Below, piece by piece: positions 46,537-62,622 of a DNA stretch of 64,000 bases. The stretch comes from Rhynchonema sp. JSB1_4. Lineage: Eukaryota > Nematoda > Chromadorea > Monhysterida > Xyalidae. The translations under genes and the position numbers were made by a program. Every line of letters begins with the position of its first letter. Position 1 is the first letter of the stretch. The notes beneath the pieces were generated by a model. It was not told where the DNA came from, searched no databases, and was given only the letters and a program-made list of their open reading frames with translations. The DNA lies in contig JASAMV010007610.1 in NCBI GenBank assembly GCA_030248065.1, positions 1-64,000 on the forward strand, given 5' to 3'.

Positions 46537-47081
46537 CTGAAACACACATCGTGTGCCGTGCTGTATTTTCATTATTTGCGGAAACAAATCTGAGAAAACT
46601 ACTCAAGAGTGTAACAATAACGCAGTTGCCAAAGAAAACACTACATTTCATCGCATCATTGATAAGCGAAGCGCAGATTTAATTTTTAATGTGCCATTGC
46701 TAGTTCTTGCAAGTATTCTTGTATCACTTTCTTGGGAAGCCTGATTAGAACAATAGGATCGTCACAGTTTCGTTCTCGTTTAGTGTTTATCAGCATACTG
46801 TCTTCATGGACCGATAAAAATCGCAAATATTGTCACTACATACGTACAACACGGAAACTAAACGGTTTCAGTGATACAGTTATATAAAAAAACCGACGTC
46901 CACAAACTCCTCACATGGTCGGGTACAACAAGATCCATTGCACATTGCATTAAACAGGAGAAAACAATCGCCGGCCCAGGGACCCGCACCACAAAATCAT
47001 GTGGTAACATTTTCATACACTAACGGATAATAAATACAGCAGCCCATACATATTCAAACAAATTGATGAATAGTCAATAGT
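46537..47081. other. Short interval between YIPF5 stop and UNC-93-like exons
   Basis: About 545 bp. It must hold the YIPF5 3' UTR and the unidentified start of the UNC-93-like gene. Such close same-strand spacing would permit operon-style transcription if this is a nematode. Confidence 0.4.
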
Positions 47082-49484
<2,403 letters not shown>

Positions 49485-50895
49485 TTTCTTGTCTTGTTGG
49501 TTCGAATTTCGATGTGAAAATATCTGAGGTGCAAAACTGTGATTTGAGGGGCACTACTTCTTGTTTTTTTCAAATGCTTCGTCTGACGCGCAGCCCATGC
49601 AGAATGCAGCTGGTGATCAGGGGAGCACAAAGCTGATATCAACTTCATGGGCCAGGCATTTTGTGTAAAAATAACACGAGAAACAAACTCGAAATGGAAT
49701 GGCATGCAAATCAGGAAGAGCCGTCGACCTAGAATCACGTAGCATGCGCAAATAAAATGGTAAAATTGTTTCAAGGGCAACAGCTGTGGAAAATATTCAA
49801 CAATAGCGTGAACAACAACGCTTTCACATTAAAGTCAATGATGTCAGACAAATTACACTGACACACTGTATTTTTATTCTTGACGCAGCAAATAACAAAG
49901 AAATAAACAATCAGAACAGAGAAACATACAGCAACGGACGGTAAAACTCATTTCCAAGACAACCGCAGAAGCTTTTTGTATATCTCAAGCCGGATAAAAC
50001 GCACAACTGACAAACAAGTGGGCACATTTCTGAAAATTGTCCCAAATAATTGTCAACTGTGATTATATTTCTACAATTACTAGAAGGCAGACCAGCATAA
50101 CGTCAATAATAGGTAGCTACATTCATAATTCACATGTATTATCTGACAGAAATGTGGTGCACTTGCGGAAATACTGCACACTAACCACAAAGGCTTCATG
50201 CCATAAATCGATAAAAGTGTACGGTGCTTGCCGCGCAGATTCATAAAGACAAGACGTTAAAGATAACAGCGATGATAGTATTTCTTGCACACAATAAACA
50301 CAATGATAACTGACAGGCTAAAACACGAATCAAATGAGGAACAAAACGAACACAATGACATTTTAGATCTCAATTTTTATGAAAATAAAATTCGCATTTA
50401 CAGAAAACCAATAGAAAGGAACATCGTAAATAATGAATTGTATCAGAAATAGTATCATGAGATTATCACTCGCTTGATGATAATATAGAACAAAAGCTTC
50501 TGGCTACCTATCAATTTTTCAAGGAAAAGAAACAACAAAACAAAAAAAAGATATTTTTTGAATTTTAATCAAAATACTCAAGCAAGCCTGACCCGTCTGC
50601 CGAGGTCTACTTTTGCGCGGAGAAAAAACAAAACAATACAACGAGACCTTTACTGTTGGAAGTATGTACGGCTCACAGGTACTAAAACACAAAAACACTG
50701 ATGAAATATTGGCCACCTCATTTTCCCCAAAAACAAAATCGCGAACTCGATCTTTGAAATGTCACGACAATTACAGTATATTACAATTACACAAACATTA
50801 CCAAATAAAAACGAGCATTAAATGTGCAATAACAGCAAAAGCAACAAAATCGATAAATATCATGCCAGTTATTGAAAACATTGATCTTAATTTTC
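49485..50895. other. Spacer between YIPF5 and ZMYND8
   Basis: AT-rich, no open frame of note. It presumably contains the long 3' UTR of ZMYND8 and the YIPF5 promoter. Confidence 0.45.
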
Positions 50896-53800
50896 TCACA
50901 TGGGCCCTCGTCTCATCAGATTAGCAGGCATCCCACCATTGGTTAACTGATGCATCATTGCGGCGGCTGTGTGAGGGGGCAGGCCGTAGGGGGTTGCTGC
51001 CCCGGAAGGAGGTCCAGGTGGGCGCATGCTCTGTGCTACCGCGGCGGTATTGCGCTGAAATAAATGGAAATTTTGTTGTTTTTGGCTCATTTTTTACCAT
51101 TAAATAATGACATGACGACGCTGTACAGAAGCGTTAGTGTAACGTGTACAGGATGTGAAACACCGATAAGTATAAAATGCCCCAGGCGTGCGTTTTCTTA
51201 CCAAAATTGCTCGTATCTGAAAAACAGAAATGTTGAAAATAAAGTCCGTCACTTAAAAAATACGAAGGAATAGCACTAATGCATGCAACGATGTAGGCTG
51301 GATAACATTGGACTGCGTGCTGTATGAGAGCAAGCCTACCGGATTAGTTGGAGCGACGGGCAAGATCTGGAAACAAGCGAAACCGCCACCAAAATCAAGC
51401 TCTACATAATCCATGGCATAATGGCGACATGTCGAAAATGGGGTGCGTGAACAATACTGCGCTTGATCACAATGATGTACAATGAAAAGCGCATGCCAGC
51501 CATCATGCCTGCGTCTGCCTGCGTACGTTGACACATGCACAAACAGGACGATGTGTGTGACGACGTGAGGTCTGCGTCAATATGGTTCGCCGCTGTGGAC
51601 GTATAACTACAACAAACCATATCCACCTAACAACTACTAGGCAGGGTCAAGCAAACTAATATTTCAATGCCAAACCGACCGCTCGTTGTGTTGCACTCAT
51701 CATTCCGCCAGCAGCGTGATGTGAGGGCAATGATGCTGCTGACTGGCCTGCAGATGAAGCATTCGAGCCGCTTTGGTTGACCTGCGATCACACAAGCGAT
51801 CATTATTTTGAGCCAATATTTTCATGTTGTCTTTGGGTGTTCACCGCCAAACCACTGAACATCAATATCAAAGTGGGCGGTTGTATACTTGCGGGCCGGA
51901 AAAAAAACCGTTTTTTTTCCGGAAAAAAAACCGAAAAAAAACCGTTTTTTTCCGAGGCCCGGAAAAATACGTTTTTATTTTTCCGGAAATTTTTCCAAGT
52001 GGCAACTTTTGGAAAAAAAACGGTTTTTTTTCCAAAAATTTTCGAGATATTTTCAAAGGTTGCGAAAGGATGTTGTCAAAACCAATGTAAATCGGTGCTA
52101 AACAGTTCAAAATGAGCACTTTTTAATCTGCAAGTGCATTTTTAGCCTATTTCAGGCCATTTCCCGATAAAATTGTCTCCAAAATAGGCGTTTTTGGACC
52201 ATGGGTATCCTTAAGTACTGGAAAAATATTTGGAAAAAAAACGGTTTTTTTTCCGGAAAAAAACGGTTTTTTTTCCAAAAATATATTTTGCGGAAAAATA
52301 CGCAAGTATAGGCGGTTGATCCCAGCGGCCGCTATTTCTAGTTCCAATATGACATTATTGAGACTCAGACAGAGGTGGCCGATGTTGCACTCCGCCATAT
52401 TGCCAGAAAATCATTGTATGTCCTTAACCGGACTGATTTGATAGTTTGACGTAAAGTGAAAGATTGCCTGCTGCACAGACAAAGCAGTTCGCTAAATTCG
52501 ACGATCCAAATCACAGCCAAAATCCCCGAATAAAAAGGCAGGAAAGAGATAAAAAATCTCACACACCTGTGCACAAGATGACTGATGTTTGGGCCAATGC
52601 GCTTGTTGACATGGATAATCGCAATATGATGTATTCCAACAACAATAGAACACCGCCTCTTTGCCACAATTGGAACACTGCAAGAGAATGATAAATCTAG
52701 ATGTTGATAGCGTTGAAGTATTTGATTGAAGATTAAATTTTTTGTATTTTTACCAGGGGCAGCGATGACCCCTTGCAAAGCAATTTCTTGAAGCGGCATT
52801 ATAAAATCAGAGAAACATTTATTTGCCCGGGTAAAACACCAATTCAGAGAACTTCGTATCATAAAATAATTCCTTTCCAGCAAAATCTATGCGTTTGCTG
52901 GTTTGCCTTTCGATCTCAGCAGAACCGTCTCATCAACAAACACCACAGCCATGTGAAAATATTGTGACTAAAACAATTTTCATTTATTGAAATTCGTGGC
53001 TTTTGGCTTTCTTGGTGCGCGACGAAGGCGAGTGTCAGTGTCCTAGTGATCCGTGATCACCAAGTGAAGCTACATCGACTCAAAGAAACATTTTCTGGAT
53101 GGAATCAGTTATTCACGCACGATTGACACGGGCAGAGAATCGAAAAAAGCACATCTGTGACCATCATGTGAGGTACTCAGCCCGAAGTCAGAGCTGTGAC
53201 CAGTGACAGAAATCCAACACCAACCAACCCATTGTTTAGATTTGACATTGGCGATCGCCTCCTGCATCTGATGTTCCATTTTGAGTCGTTGTTTCTTCAG
53301 CTGCGCACTGAATTCCTGCTCGATAATGCGTCGAGATTCGGCTATGGTCATCGCTGCAATAATGATTGATAACGACCGCTTTCTCTTCCATTTCATTTGT
53401 GCCCGGTATCAAACATGAACTTCATGATCGGTCCGGTGTTGGGCTTTTTGACTGCACTGATTTTGTAATCTGCGGTCTGGGAACGCTACTTTCGCTTCTC
53501 AAAACTGATGTAATCAGTAATCTCGAAATATACCGAGCAGAAACAAAAGGAATCGCGTGCAAGTCAAGGACCGGACCAATATTCAAGGCTAGGCTGACGA
53601 ATTCATGAAAGAGAATCACGAACGCAAACGCACTTGTGGTTGCCTTGAGTTCATTGAGCACGGCCTCGTGGCTAAAGCGTGTGGCACGAACATCAGCCTT
53701 GGCTTGCGCCGCTTCAATGGACGCCTAAAATAAAATAAATAAATAATCAATTTCAAAAGAAAATAACGGTAAATAAATAAAATACAAATTCACCGCCGTA

Positions 53801-56800
53801 TGTGCAGCATTTGAAGTGGAAGCGCTGGAAGACGGCCCGGGTGCAGCAGAGCCGCTGGGCACGACTGACGCCAGATTGTCGAATAGGTCGGTGACTGCTT
53901 GTTGCAACGTCGACATCATCTGACAACGAAACTAAGGCCTTTTACTTCAATTACGGGTGATAGTTTGTTGATTTTGTTGTTCATTCCGCTGGGGAGCCAA
54001 GCCGCTGATCAGCGCCGGTAGAACACGCCGCTAACATTATCAGGTAAGCCATACATTTCTGAGTATATTTAGCGCCAATTGCCATTTTACCGTTGGCTTG
54101 TTGAGACAAATAAAAATCAGAAAGTTTTAACAACTAAGCGTGGTTGTTGTCGAAGCAAAACAATTTGCAACGCAAAAAAAACAAACATCCCAGTTGCCCA
54201 CCTTAGCTTTCTGCATGTTCAATTCAGTGTTCAGTTCGAGGCCCGACGCTGATGTTTCATACCCATTCGTCTTTCTCGCTTTCATCGCAATTGCGTTATT
54301 CGCCGTCGCATCGTCATAGGGCCGTTTCATCGTGCTGTAGACTCCCCTTGGACAAGGCTCCAACGGCGATCGGTAGCCAATGTCGACTGGCATTGTCTCT
54401 TGAGAAGGTCGCGGCGACACTTTCGGTATCTGCGGGCTGCTGTTGTGCTGCAGCATCTTCGGCCCAGCCCCTTTGTCCCCGTCGGGGCCTAGCACACCCG
54501 GCTTGGTCGTGTCAGGGGATCTAGTGGCTGGGGACTTAGGCTCGGCGTTGTCACTGTTTGCGCTTGTTGATGTAACGGCACGTGGGGGCTGCTTGTCTGC
54601 TTGTGCTTGCTGAAAAAATTACAGATATTTTTTGGTGATAAAATAACTGGATTTTTTGGCTACTTTCCAGCAAAAAAATTACTTTTTTCAAAAAACCAGC
54701 AACCAGCACCTGTAATATCATTAGTTCGGCGACCATTATTTGAATTTGGTTGCGTACAGGTAGTACACACGCAGGCGGTATCCACAAAGGGGTATTCAAA
54801 ACAATTTAGTAAACGGATAACAGATTTACAGCATACGCTCATGCATGGAACTAGAACCGGTTGAGAAGTGGGTAGGGCAGTGGGTTGGCATGGCGAAACA
54901 AACAACAACCAGCTGGTGTCCTAATCCTAAATATAGGGCATTAGAGCCTTACCCTTAGTGCAGCGGTCGCCCAAAACACGCACAGTGATTACTTGTTTAG
55001 TTTTGTTGTGAGGCTTTTAATAAAATGTTCCCCAACGACGTGAACCGTAAGTTTAGCTGCTGATCTGCAGTACTTGCGAGTGGGAGGGAACTAGCATTGC
55101 TGTAGGCTGTATAACCACAAACAACTATGAAGGAAATTATTCGAACACAGATGGAAAAGTAAGGCACGCACACACACAGCGGTTATATGAGCGAGAGCTC
55201 TCATTACTATCAAAGCTAAATATTTTTTTCCGATACAAAGCACGCACGTAAACAACAATTCCCAATTCCACAAAGCGGCCAGGTTCTTGCATGTAGGTGC
55301 CACCCACCACACACCCATATCACAGGACAGGTACATATCACGAAGGGGGACAGCACGTTTGTTTTTTTTGACGATTCACAGAACATGTGGCTGCGATGCG
55401 AATAATATCGCCGCTAGTTTTCACACTAACACCCTCGAGGTATGTAAGACATGGAAAATTTCCCAAAATTACGGCCATGAAGAGCTGATCGTGTCGGATA
55501 AAACTAAAAAACGGGGTCCATAAATAAAAATCTCCGTGCCATTTAACGATAGGCAAACAACAGGTTTTCAATTGACCACGTCAGCAAATTATGCAAGCCG
55601 GAAATAACAGCTGCTCCACACATGCAACTTGATAAAACTTCATGCCAAATGGTGATAATGAACAATAATGATGACATTTTGCAGTTTTGTTCGACCTTTC
55701 GCCCATCGTTACAAGAAAACAAATCCGTTCCAATATTGGTCTGACAATTCTGCTATCATGGAGGTAGGGTTATAAAACCAGACTGAAGTTTGGCACGTAG
55801 CAAATTTAGTCACAAAACCGGCGTGCGACACAGCAAGCAAATACGGTATGACGTGTCGCTCCGAAGTTGCACTTAGACCACAACACGCACAAATATGACT
55901 GAGATGTTCGAAAATTCGAAAAACTTTGGAAAAATGTGGTGGCTGTGAAAAGTGTGCTTGACAGTTCAGCACCAAGTCTGGACAAATCATTCTGTGGACA
56001 TCTTGATTCAGGACTCATTTTTGCCTTCAGCTGCCCCGAGGTTGAACGATAGTTAGCTCGATGCTTGCACTATACCAGCCAGGGGCTCACAACATGACAA
56101 GGATATTGGGTAAATGTAGTAATCGGACGATACGGTAGTGCCAAGTACAGTGCATGAGCACATCATTTCAACCGCTCAATGTTTGGAGTGTCGCCATGCG
56201 TGCGAGGACTAACAGCAAATTACTGCGTTGCCGTGCACTGGCCATCCAAAACAATACAACGTTAACAACAACCTCAAATTTTCAACACCTGCCCCTGCCG
56301 GGATGCTAGCTTCTCAGTGGCTGTCTAACAGAAACAGAGGGGTCAAAAGAGAAAACCTACGCTTGACCAGTGTAGTTCCTGGTCCGGAGGGGGAACAGGC
56401 GGTACCCCCTTTTTTCGGAGGGGGAACAGACGTACCCACCTGGGGGGGAAGGGGGGAGGACCCAAATTTGGAGAAAAGTCATCTTTTGAGGTCGAAAATT
56501 TGACCCATTTTTGCCGCTTTTTGGAAAAAATTCTCAATAAAAAGGGTATTTTGGCGATTTTTGACAACATGGACCTAAAAATCACTCATTTTATGCCTAA
56601 AAATGCATATTTTAGGCCTAAATTTGCCTATTTTAGGCAAAAATTGGGGGAAGCAGACGTACCCGGAGGGGGAACAGTGGGGCAGGAGTACCATGGAGGG
56701 GGAACAGACGTACCCGAGGGGGGACCCCCCTCCCCCCAGGAACTACACTGCGCTTGACCAGAGTATGTTTATTCGCTGGCAACAAAACAGCGGGCAAACA

Positions 56801-59800
56801 CGGAAGAGAATAACACTGCTATTGCATTATCGATTAACCTCGTTGAGTGATGCGGTGATAGGTTTCCCAAAAATTACAGACACATGATGTCTGATCCAGC
56901 GAGCCGAAGTGCGAAAATAGAACACACAAGTTTCACCTGTTTCCCGTTGTCCGCTTCGGCAAATGACTGTTCCAGGCGTTCTAGTATATTCTCTCCGCTC
57001 GGGCTTTGCGCTGCGCGAGTAGCTAAAATTAATATTAAAAGAAAATTTATAGAAAGAAATGAGAGAGAAAAGCATTATCATTAGTCCAGCCATTTGCGAA
57101 CCACTACTGGACGTGCCGTGATGTTTCGTTTCGACTTCGCGCAGCACTGATTCGTCTAGAGTAAACACTTCGTTCGAGCGACGAGGAGAGTCCACCGCTG
57201 ATTCATCGTCGTTGTTGTTGCGTTCTTCTGGAAACAGATTTTCGTTTTTTTACTTTTCTCAAATTCTTTGTAAATACAATTAGCTCAAAGACTTTAATTC
57301 CTATAAATTAGGTATCAAGACCAAGAAATTACAAGCATGTGATAAGCGCTGAACAACATATAACTTGGTCGTGAATGTCAAGACAAAACCGTTTTCATAT
57401 GTATATTCCGATATGTTTGGGAGAAACTTCAAACGCGTTGCCTGATCCGTAAAGCACATTATGCGCGTATTAGTTACAGCAGTCACTGCCACTGCCGTGA
57501 CTGCCAGCCGCTCAACACACGAGTCTAACGTAGTGATTTCCGAAATGCCACCAAACTCAGCTGGCTGCGCCAGTTGCGTTTGCTTTACGGATCAGGCAAC
57601 ACTTTTGAAAAGTTTCTCCCAAAAGTATTGTCCGAGTATATATTTATCAATTCACAACCCTGTCTGACAAAAAGTGCACGTACTCAATAGATTTCGAAGA
57701 ATTCTAAGACATAAACATCTGAGTCCAACTTATCGCCTATCCTCCAAATCATATTCAAAACGCAGCAGCAAAATGCAAAATCATGCAAATAAAAACGAAT
57801 AACTTCCAAAATGTGTATTATCAATATCACACACAAGGAAATGGTGACACGCGGGCCACGCGCGTGCACAAAACAATTTCTGTAAAGTCACCACTTGGTT
57901 TAATTCTGCAGCGTGGCGGCTGCAGCGGCACATTGCACACAAACACTCTTGTACTTGCAACACAAATGTACTGAAGGTTTTTTCGCCAAAAACCTAGATC
58001 TGAACGTTTGATAGTAGAGCAGGATAAAAATAATGCGTATTTTTTACTGAACAAACGGTGAACAACGTTTTTCTCCACTTTTGTTACCGAAAATGAACCA
58101 CGGAAGCAGAAAGCACAGGGCTGGTTACCAGAGGTCACATGACAGAAACTGTAAAAACTTTTTGGGGTTTACTTAATTTAGATTTGAACAGTGTTGCGCA
58201 AACAGTCAACCCTCCATATAGTAAACAGAACGGGAAGCGGCCATTTAGTTCACTACATAGAATATTCACTATGTAGAGCAGTACATAAGGCCGTCCATGC
58301 GATAATTGATGAACGACGCTGAGGGTACGGTACGGTACCCGTGAGTGAGGTTATGTATAATGATGAACAAATTGGCGACAACGGTAGTATAGCCTTTTTA
58401 TACTGGTTTAGGGCTTGTATGGTATAACTTTGAGTCCGAACCGTCGTAGTGAAGAACAGCAGTAGTAACTTTTAGGTTGACTGGTCAATTTTGTCCATCT
58501 GGCAAGATTCGTTCACTATGTAGAGCGCCCTTTCAGTACTTAAGACTTTATACTACGTGGAAATTCGGGGACTGACTATTTGTTCACTATGTAGAGGGGT
58601 TTACTGCGCAGAGGTTCGGTATGTGGAGGTTTCATTGTCCAAAGAGTCAGAAACAGTAAAAACCACACAATCAAACAGAAGTCTCGGGAAACACCAGAAC
58701 GTTTGGTAGTCAACAACCACAGAACTAATGCTGGCCAAATATTCATTTGCTTACAACATACAATTTTGCAACTAAAAGTGATTGCAATAAGGAAGCGTTC
58801 ACAACCAACATGTCTAATAGGATTACAACAGGATAAGGTTCTAAAATAATTTCGATGAAAAGCCCGTTTCTAACACCTGAGGATTATGCTACACTACAGT
58901 TACAGTTTTTACCGGAAAAACTTTTCGGACCAACATTTGACAAGTGTTCAAAAACATACTTGTCAAATCAAGCGCTAAAAGGGCACAAAGATTAATTTCT
59001 ACAACAAATTCAGCTTGCAATTGTCTGGAAGGATAATTTAATGCAAACTTGAAACATGCATACAAAATTTTGACGCACAACTTTCGAACACTTGGCTTGG
59101 CTAGGTAATGCATGTTTTACCTATAGAACAGTTCAAAAAATTCAAAATAACAAGGTACAATTAATTCAATTCTTGTCTATGCACATCAAAATTTCAAAAC
59201 AAGTTTAGTATCATTGGACAGGCAGACAGAACCAACGCGGGGACCAACAGTTAACAATAAACAAAAGGCACATAACTCATCTAAAAAAATGACAATCGAG
59301 ACCCACCTTTTAGCTCATTCTTTATTTTCTGCGATTTCGGCGTGACACCAGAGGAGGCAATGCTGCTGGCCTCGGACGGGGCCGGGCTTGAACCACGAGT
59401 GGTGTCGTCCCCGGCAGGGACTTTGACGTCAGGGTTATACAATGGGCAATTGTCCCCCAGATACTCCTGCAACGATGCTTTACATCTTTACAGCTGTTCT
59501 GAGCATTTTTATCATTTTTTATCCATAGTTTTTTTCAAATGTTTTTTCAAAGTTTAGGTTTTTTACCCGTTATCGAAACAGATGACAAATGCACCGAAAC
59601 CATACATAAGGCTCGCAAAACATTCTTTTTCGTTTCTCGACTGCACTGAGCCAAATTCCATGTAGAAAATTATTGGTCTCAGAAGCAATGAAAAACAGTT
59701 ACAAAATACAAACAAAAATCGAGATTTTCTATGTGAATACCTGCTTGAAAGCGGTGTTCGGCTGGGCGTAAGCAAAATAGCCGAATTCCTTCTTCAACTT

Positions 59801-62622
59801 GGTTATATGTTCATGCAGCTCGTCCATTGATCGACCGAGACCCTGCTACGTTTCTCGTTTATTGTTATATCCCATAAAAAAGAGGTTTTTCGTTTATCAA
59901 AGTTTACTTGTTTCTTTGTCGCTTTTATATTCGCCGGTGCTTCTTCGCTCAACAGCATACAGTCCCGCAGCGCACACTTGGCTCGGTCATATTCGCCGAA
60001 GAAACGAACGTCAACCTGCATAATTGGGCAAAAAATAATAAAATTTGCGAGAAAATCACATAGTTTAAAAGAAAATCATCAACTGCATTTGAAAACACTC
60101 GAACCGCATTATTTTTGTCAGCCATTCGCAGCACCTTGGCCGGCCACCATGGATAACCCTTGATCTTTGCCCAAACCAAGCAGTGCGGGATGGGTGAATG
60201 CTGAAAAAATGTTGCTTTGGATCTCACATGAAATAAAAACGGGGAAAACGATGAGTTATTGGACTAACACAAGGAGTGGTGAACCAATTCTGCGGTCTTT
60301 CCGTCGAAAGTCGATAACAATCGGGGCACAATTCGATTTCGGAAATCTGAAAAAAATCAGGAAGATCCATTCAGAATTTATCGATCACGACTTGTTTAAC
60401 TTTTTATTCATGTTTTTACAGCCTTTTCTACAAGACGGAACACCTAACTAAGACATCTTATGGCGTGTTATTGAAATCTTCCGCTCCGCGAGATTGGGCA
60501 GTCAGCCAATATACACATGTACAATAGGTGAAAGCACTTATCTTGCGACTAAAGATTTTTTTAGCAAACATGGACAACACGTTGTCCAGTTTATGACAAT
60601 CTGCGGTAAAATTTCATTATTTTTAATTTTTTGAAAGAATTAGCTTGTTTTGTGAGTTGCGTCTTCAACACCAGTCACATTCAGCCAACGCGTTCCGTTG
60701 GCAAACCGTTTTCAAACATAAATGTGTCTGATCTAGTTTCTTCTGGGCGCTCATTTGCTTTTGTGCTGCGTGCAACGGCTGTGGTCCTCAACTGCATGTG
60801 AGATGACTTGAATCTCCGTATCAAATCCAAGTCCACAAGACATTTCGAACTCGAGTATTCTCCGCCCACCCTGATCTACTTTACCTCGTGTGCACAAATC
60901 TTCAATATCAGTTTCGCGTCCGCCGTGTATTTATTCTTGCTGCCGTTGAATATATGACTGTTGTGCACGATCCAGTTGGCGTCCTCTGAAAGTGTTCGAA
61001 GAGAAATTTAAAAGAAAATCAATATAACGGAAGAGAAAATCATCATGACCAACCAATAAATTCCTCCACACAACGATAGGTGTTGGCCTTGCATCGTTTG
61101 TCAAGTGTCGATAAATCGAACGGATGGAACACGTAGTCGTAATATTCGGGCACCAGCGTCGCTGGCACCGGATTTTGGAATGGCTCCGACTGAAAATTTT
61201 AGATACAAATTAAGAGCAAAGAATAAAATAAAAGGGACGATAAAATTACACAAACGTCTTTGTGCTTCATGCGTTGCAGCGCGTAGCCCAACAATTTGTT
61301 CAGCATTGGCCGATCCACGGATTTCATTGCTGCCGAACGCGACGAAGCGCTGCCGCTGATTGCCTGAAATCATTCATTTTGCTTTCGCTTTTGTTGAATG
61401 ATTTTGCTGAGTTCCAAACAAATATTTGTGCTGCAAGCCGGATTATTTTTGGCGTGATAAGAATGTCATTTTTGTATGGGCTTGTGAAAACAGAACAAAG
61501 CAGAAACGGGCAGTGTTTTTAACGCAGCGACAAGGTTCAAATTTGCAAAAACCCAATAACATCCGGCGTGTCTTTTTTGTTTCAATGTAAAATGTTTTAC
61601 CTTGAGCACAAAAGAAAAAGAAAATTAGGAACAACATTTTCCCGCGCCGCTACAGTGTATAAAAGACTAATACAAATCCCAACCAGACTCACAATACAAA
61701 CGGGGCACGACCACGTCTCACTGGTCTTTCCCAGCGGGCGTTCCGCGTTTGTGGGCAAGCACGTGTCGTGGAACGTTCTCGTACACGAGTGGCAATCCAG
61801 TGCGTTCTCCACACATTCGCGATGGCATTTCCAGCAGTAACACTCTTGCAGCTCGCCGTTCTGCAACATTGTTGAACGTTATTTTGCGCACTTTGTTCAT
61901 CGAACCCGCAGGCTGGTTTTGTTTCAAAAAACCGTAACCAAAATTACACTGATTTGAACATTTCGAGCCATATCTTTAACAACCTTTATCGAGCAAGACC
62001 GGTCCATCAGAGCAGACAGACTAGCATTTTTACTACTGCAGGTGTAGGTTGCAGTTGAAACCCAAAGTATGTTGCAGAAGTCAATTTCATTCGGTTTCGG
62101 TCCATTTTTTACGCTGAGGTCATGAAACCGGGTGTAACGACGGAGAAGCAAGTCTTATCAGACGACCAAACAGAATGCTTCCAACAGAACATTATTCAAC
62201 AGAATGCCCTACCCGCCCCAATTTTTGCCGCCAAAATGCCCATGTTTCGACCGAAACCCCTTAGAAGTGAAAAAATGCGCTTCACAGAACAAGAGGTTGA
62301 GGTGGGGTGGTGGGTGGGGATGGAATTTGTGAGAAAGGAAATGCGGGACAACGAAAGAAAAGAAAGGCAAGCAAGGCAAAGCCCAATACTTGAACGCGAT
62401 CATCACTGACTGTGCGTTGTTTCTTGGGCGTATTGTGCACGGAAATCATTGCGTCTTTTCGCGCGCCGTGGTGTCTGGCCGTGAGATAATGTGATGCGGT
62501 CGCAAAATTGGCTTGCTCCTCGTCGCCAGAGTTCAAATCCTGCTGCGAATCGTGATCTTCGCCGGTCAAACTGCTGCTTGCTGCGTCGCCTGCTGCTGCT
62601 TTCACTCCGTCTTTGCTCACAT
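50896..62622 (-). CDS. ZMYND8-like chromatin reader (PHD-bromo-PWWP-MYND)
   Basis: A gene with at least 16 exons, stop TGA 50896-50898. The first visible exon (about 62622-62403) is acidic and ends with a basic PKKQR. The PHD finger is at 61865-61688 ([20 protein letters not shown]). The bromodomain is spread over about 61362-61258, 61192-61062 and 60989-60887 ([18 protein letters not shown], then [11 protein letters not shown]). PWWP is at about 60203-60112 and 60017-59909 ([26 protein letters not shown]), followed by [18 protein letters not shown] (59851-59743). Ser/Pro-rich linkers and a coiled coil ([20 protein letters not shown], about 53354-53233) precede the MYND finger ([20 protein letters not shown], about 52683-52570). 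The C-terminal exons are low-complexity and end [13 protein letters not shown]. The MYND sequence and domain order point to ZMYND8 (RACK7) rather than ZMYND11. It reads modified histones and acts in transcription control. The start codon was not found. Confidence 0.9.
51884..52310. mobile_element. 427-bp hAT-like MITE with 8-bp duplication GGCGGTTG
   Basis: Inverted ends TATACTTGCG, perfect 8-bp duplicates GGCGGTTG at 51876-51883 and 52311-52318. The interior is dominated by mirrored A and T runs around CCG/CGG. It lies in the intron after the MYND exon of the ZMYND8-like gene. The ends are unrelated to those of 31935-32447 but the style is the same. Confidence 0.85.
56368..56750. mobile_element. 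383-bp hAT-like MITE with 8-bp duplication CGCTTGAC
   Basis: Inverted ends CAGTGTAGTTCCTGG, perfect duplicates CGCTTGAC at 56360-56367 and 56751-56758. The interior has G-rich GGGGGAACAG motifs near both ends and TTTTAGGCCTAAA repeats in the middle. Fragments of the family are at 32495 and 63200-63600. It lies in an intron of the ZMYND8-like gene. Confidence 0.88.
57402..57643. repeat. Inverted-repeat element, about 240 bp
   Basis: TTTGGGAGAAACTT and GTTGCCTGATCCGTAAAGC on the left are mirrored as GCTTTACGGATCAGGCAAC and AGTTTCTCCCAAA on the right, about 120 bp apart. A foldback MITE within a ZMYND8 intron; target duplication not resolved. Confidence 0.6.
58265..58595. repeat. Three copies of TTCACTATGTAGAG
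   Basis: Exact copies at 58265-58278, 58512-58525 and 58582-58595, with a decayed inverted copy near 58247. They lie in the 1.8-kb intron of the ZMYND8-like gene between its 57.1- and 59.3-kb exons. No coding sequence was seen in that intron. Confidence 0.7.
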
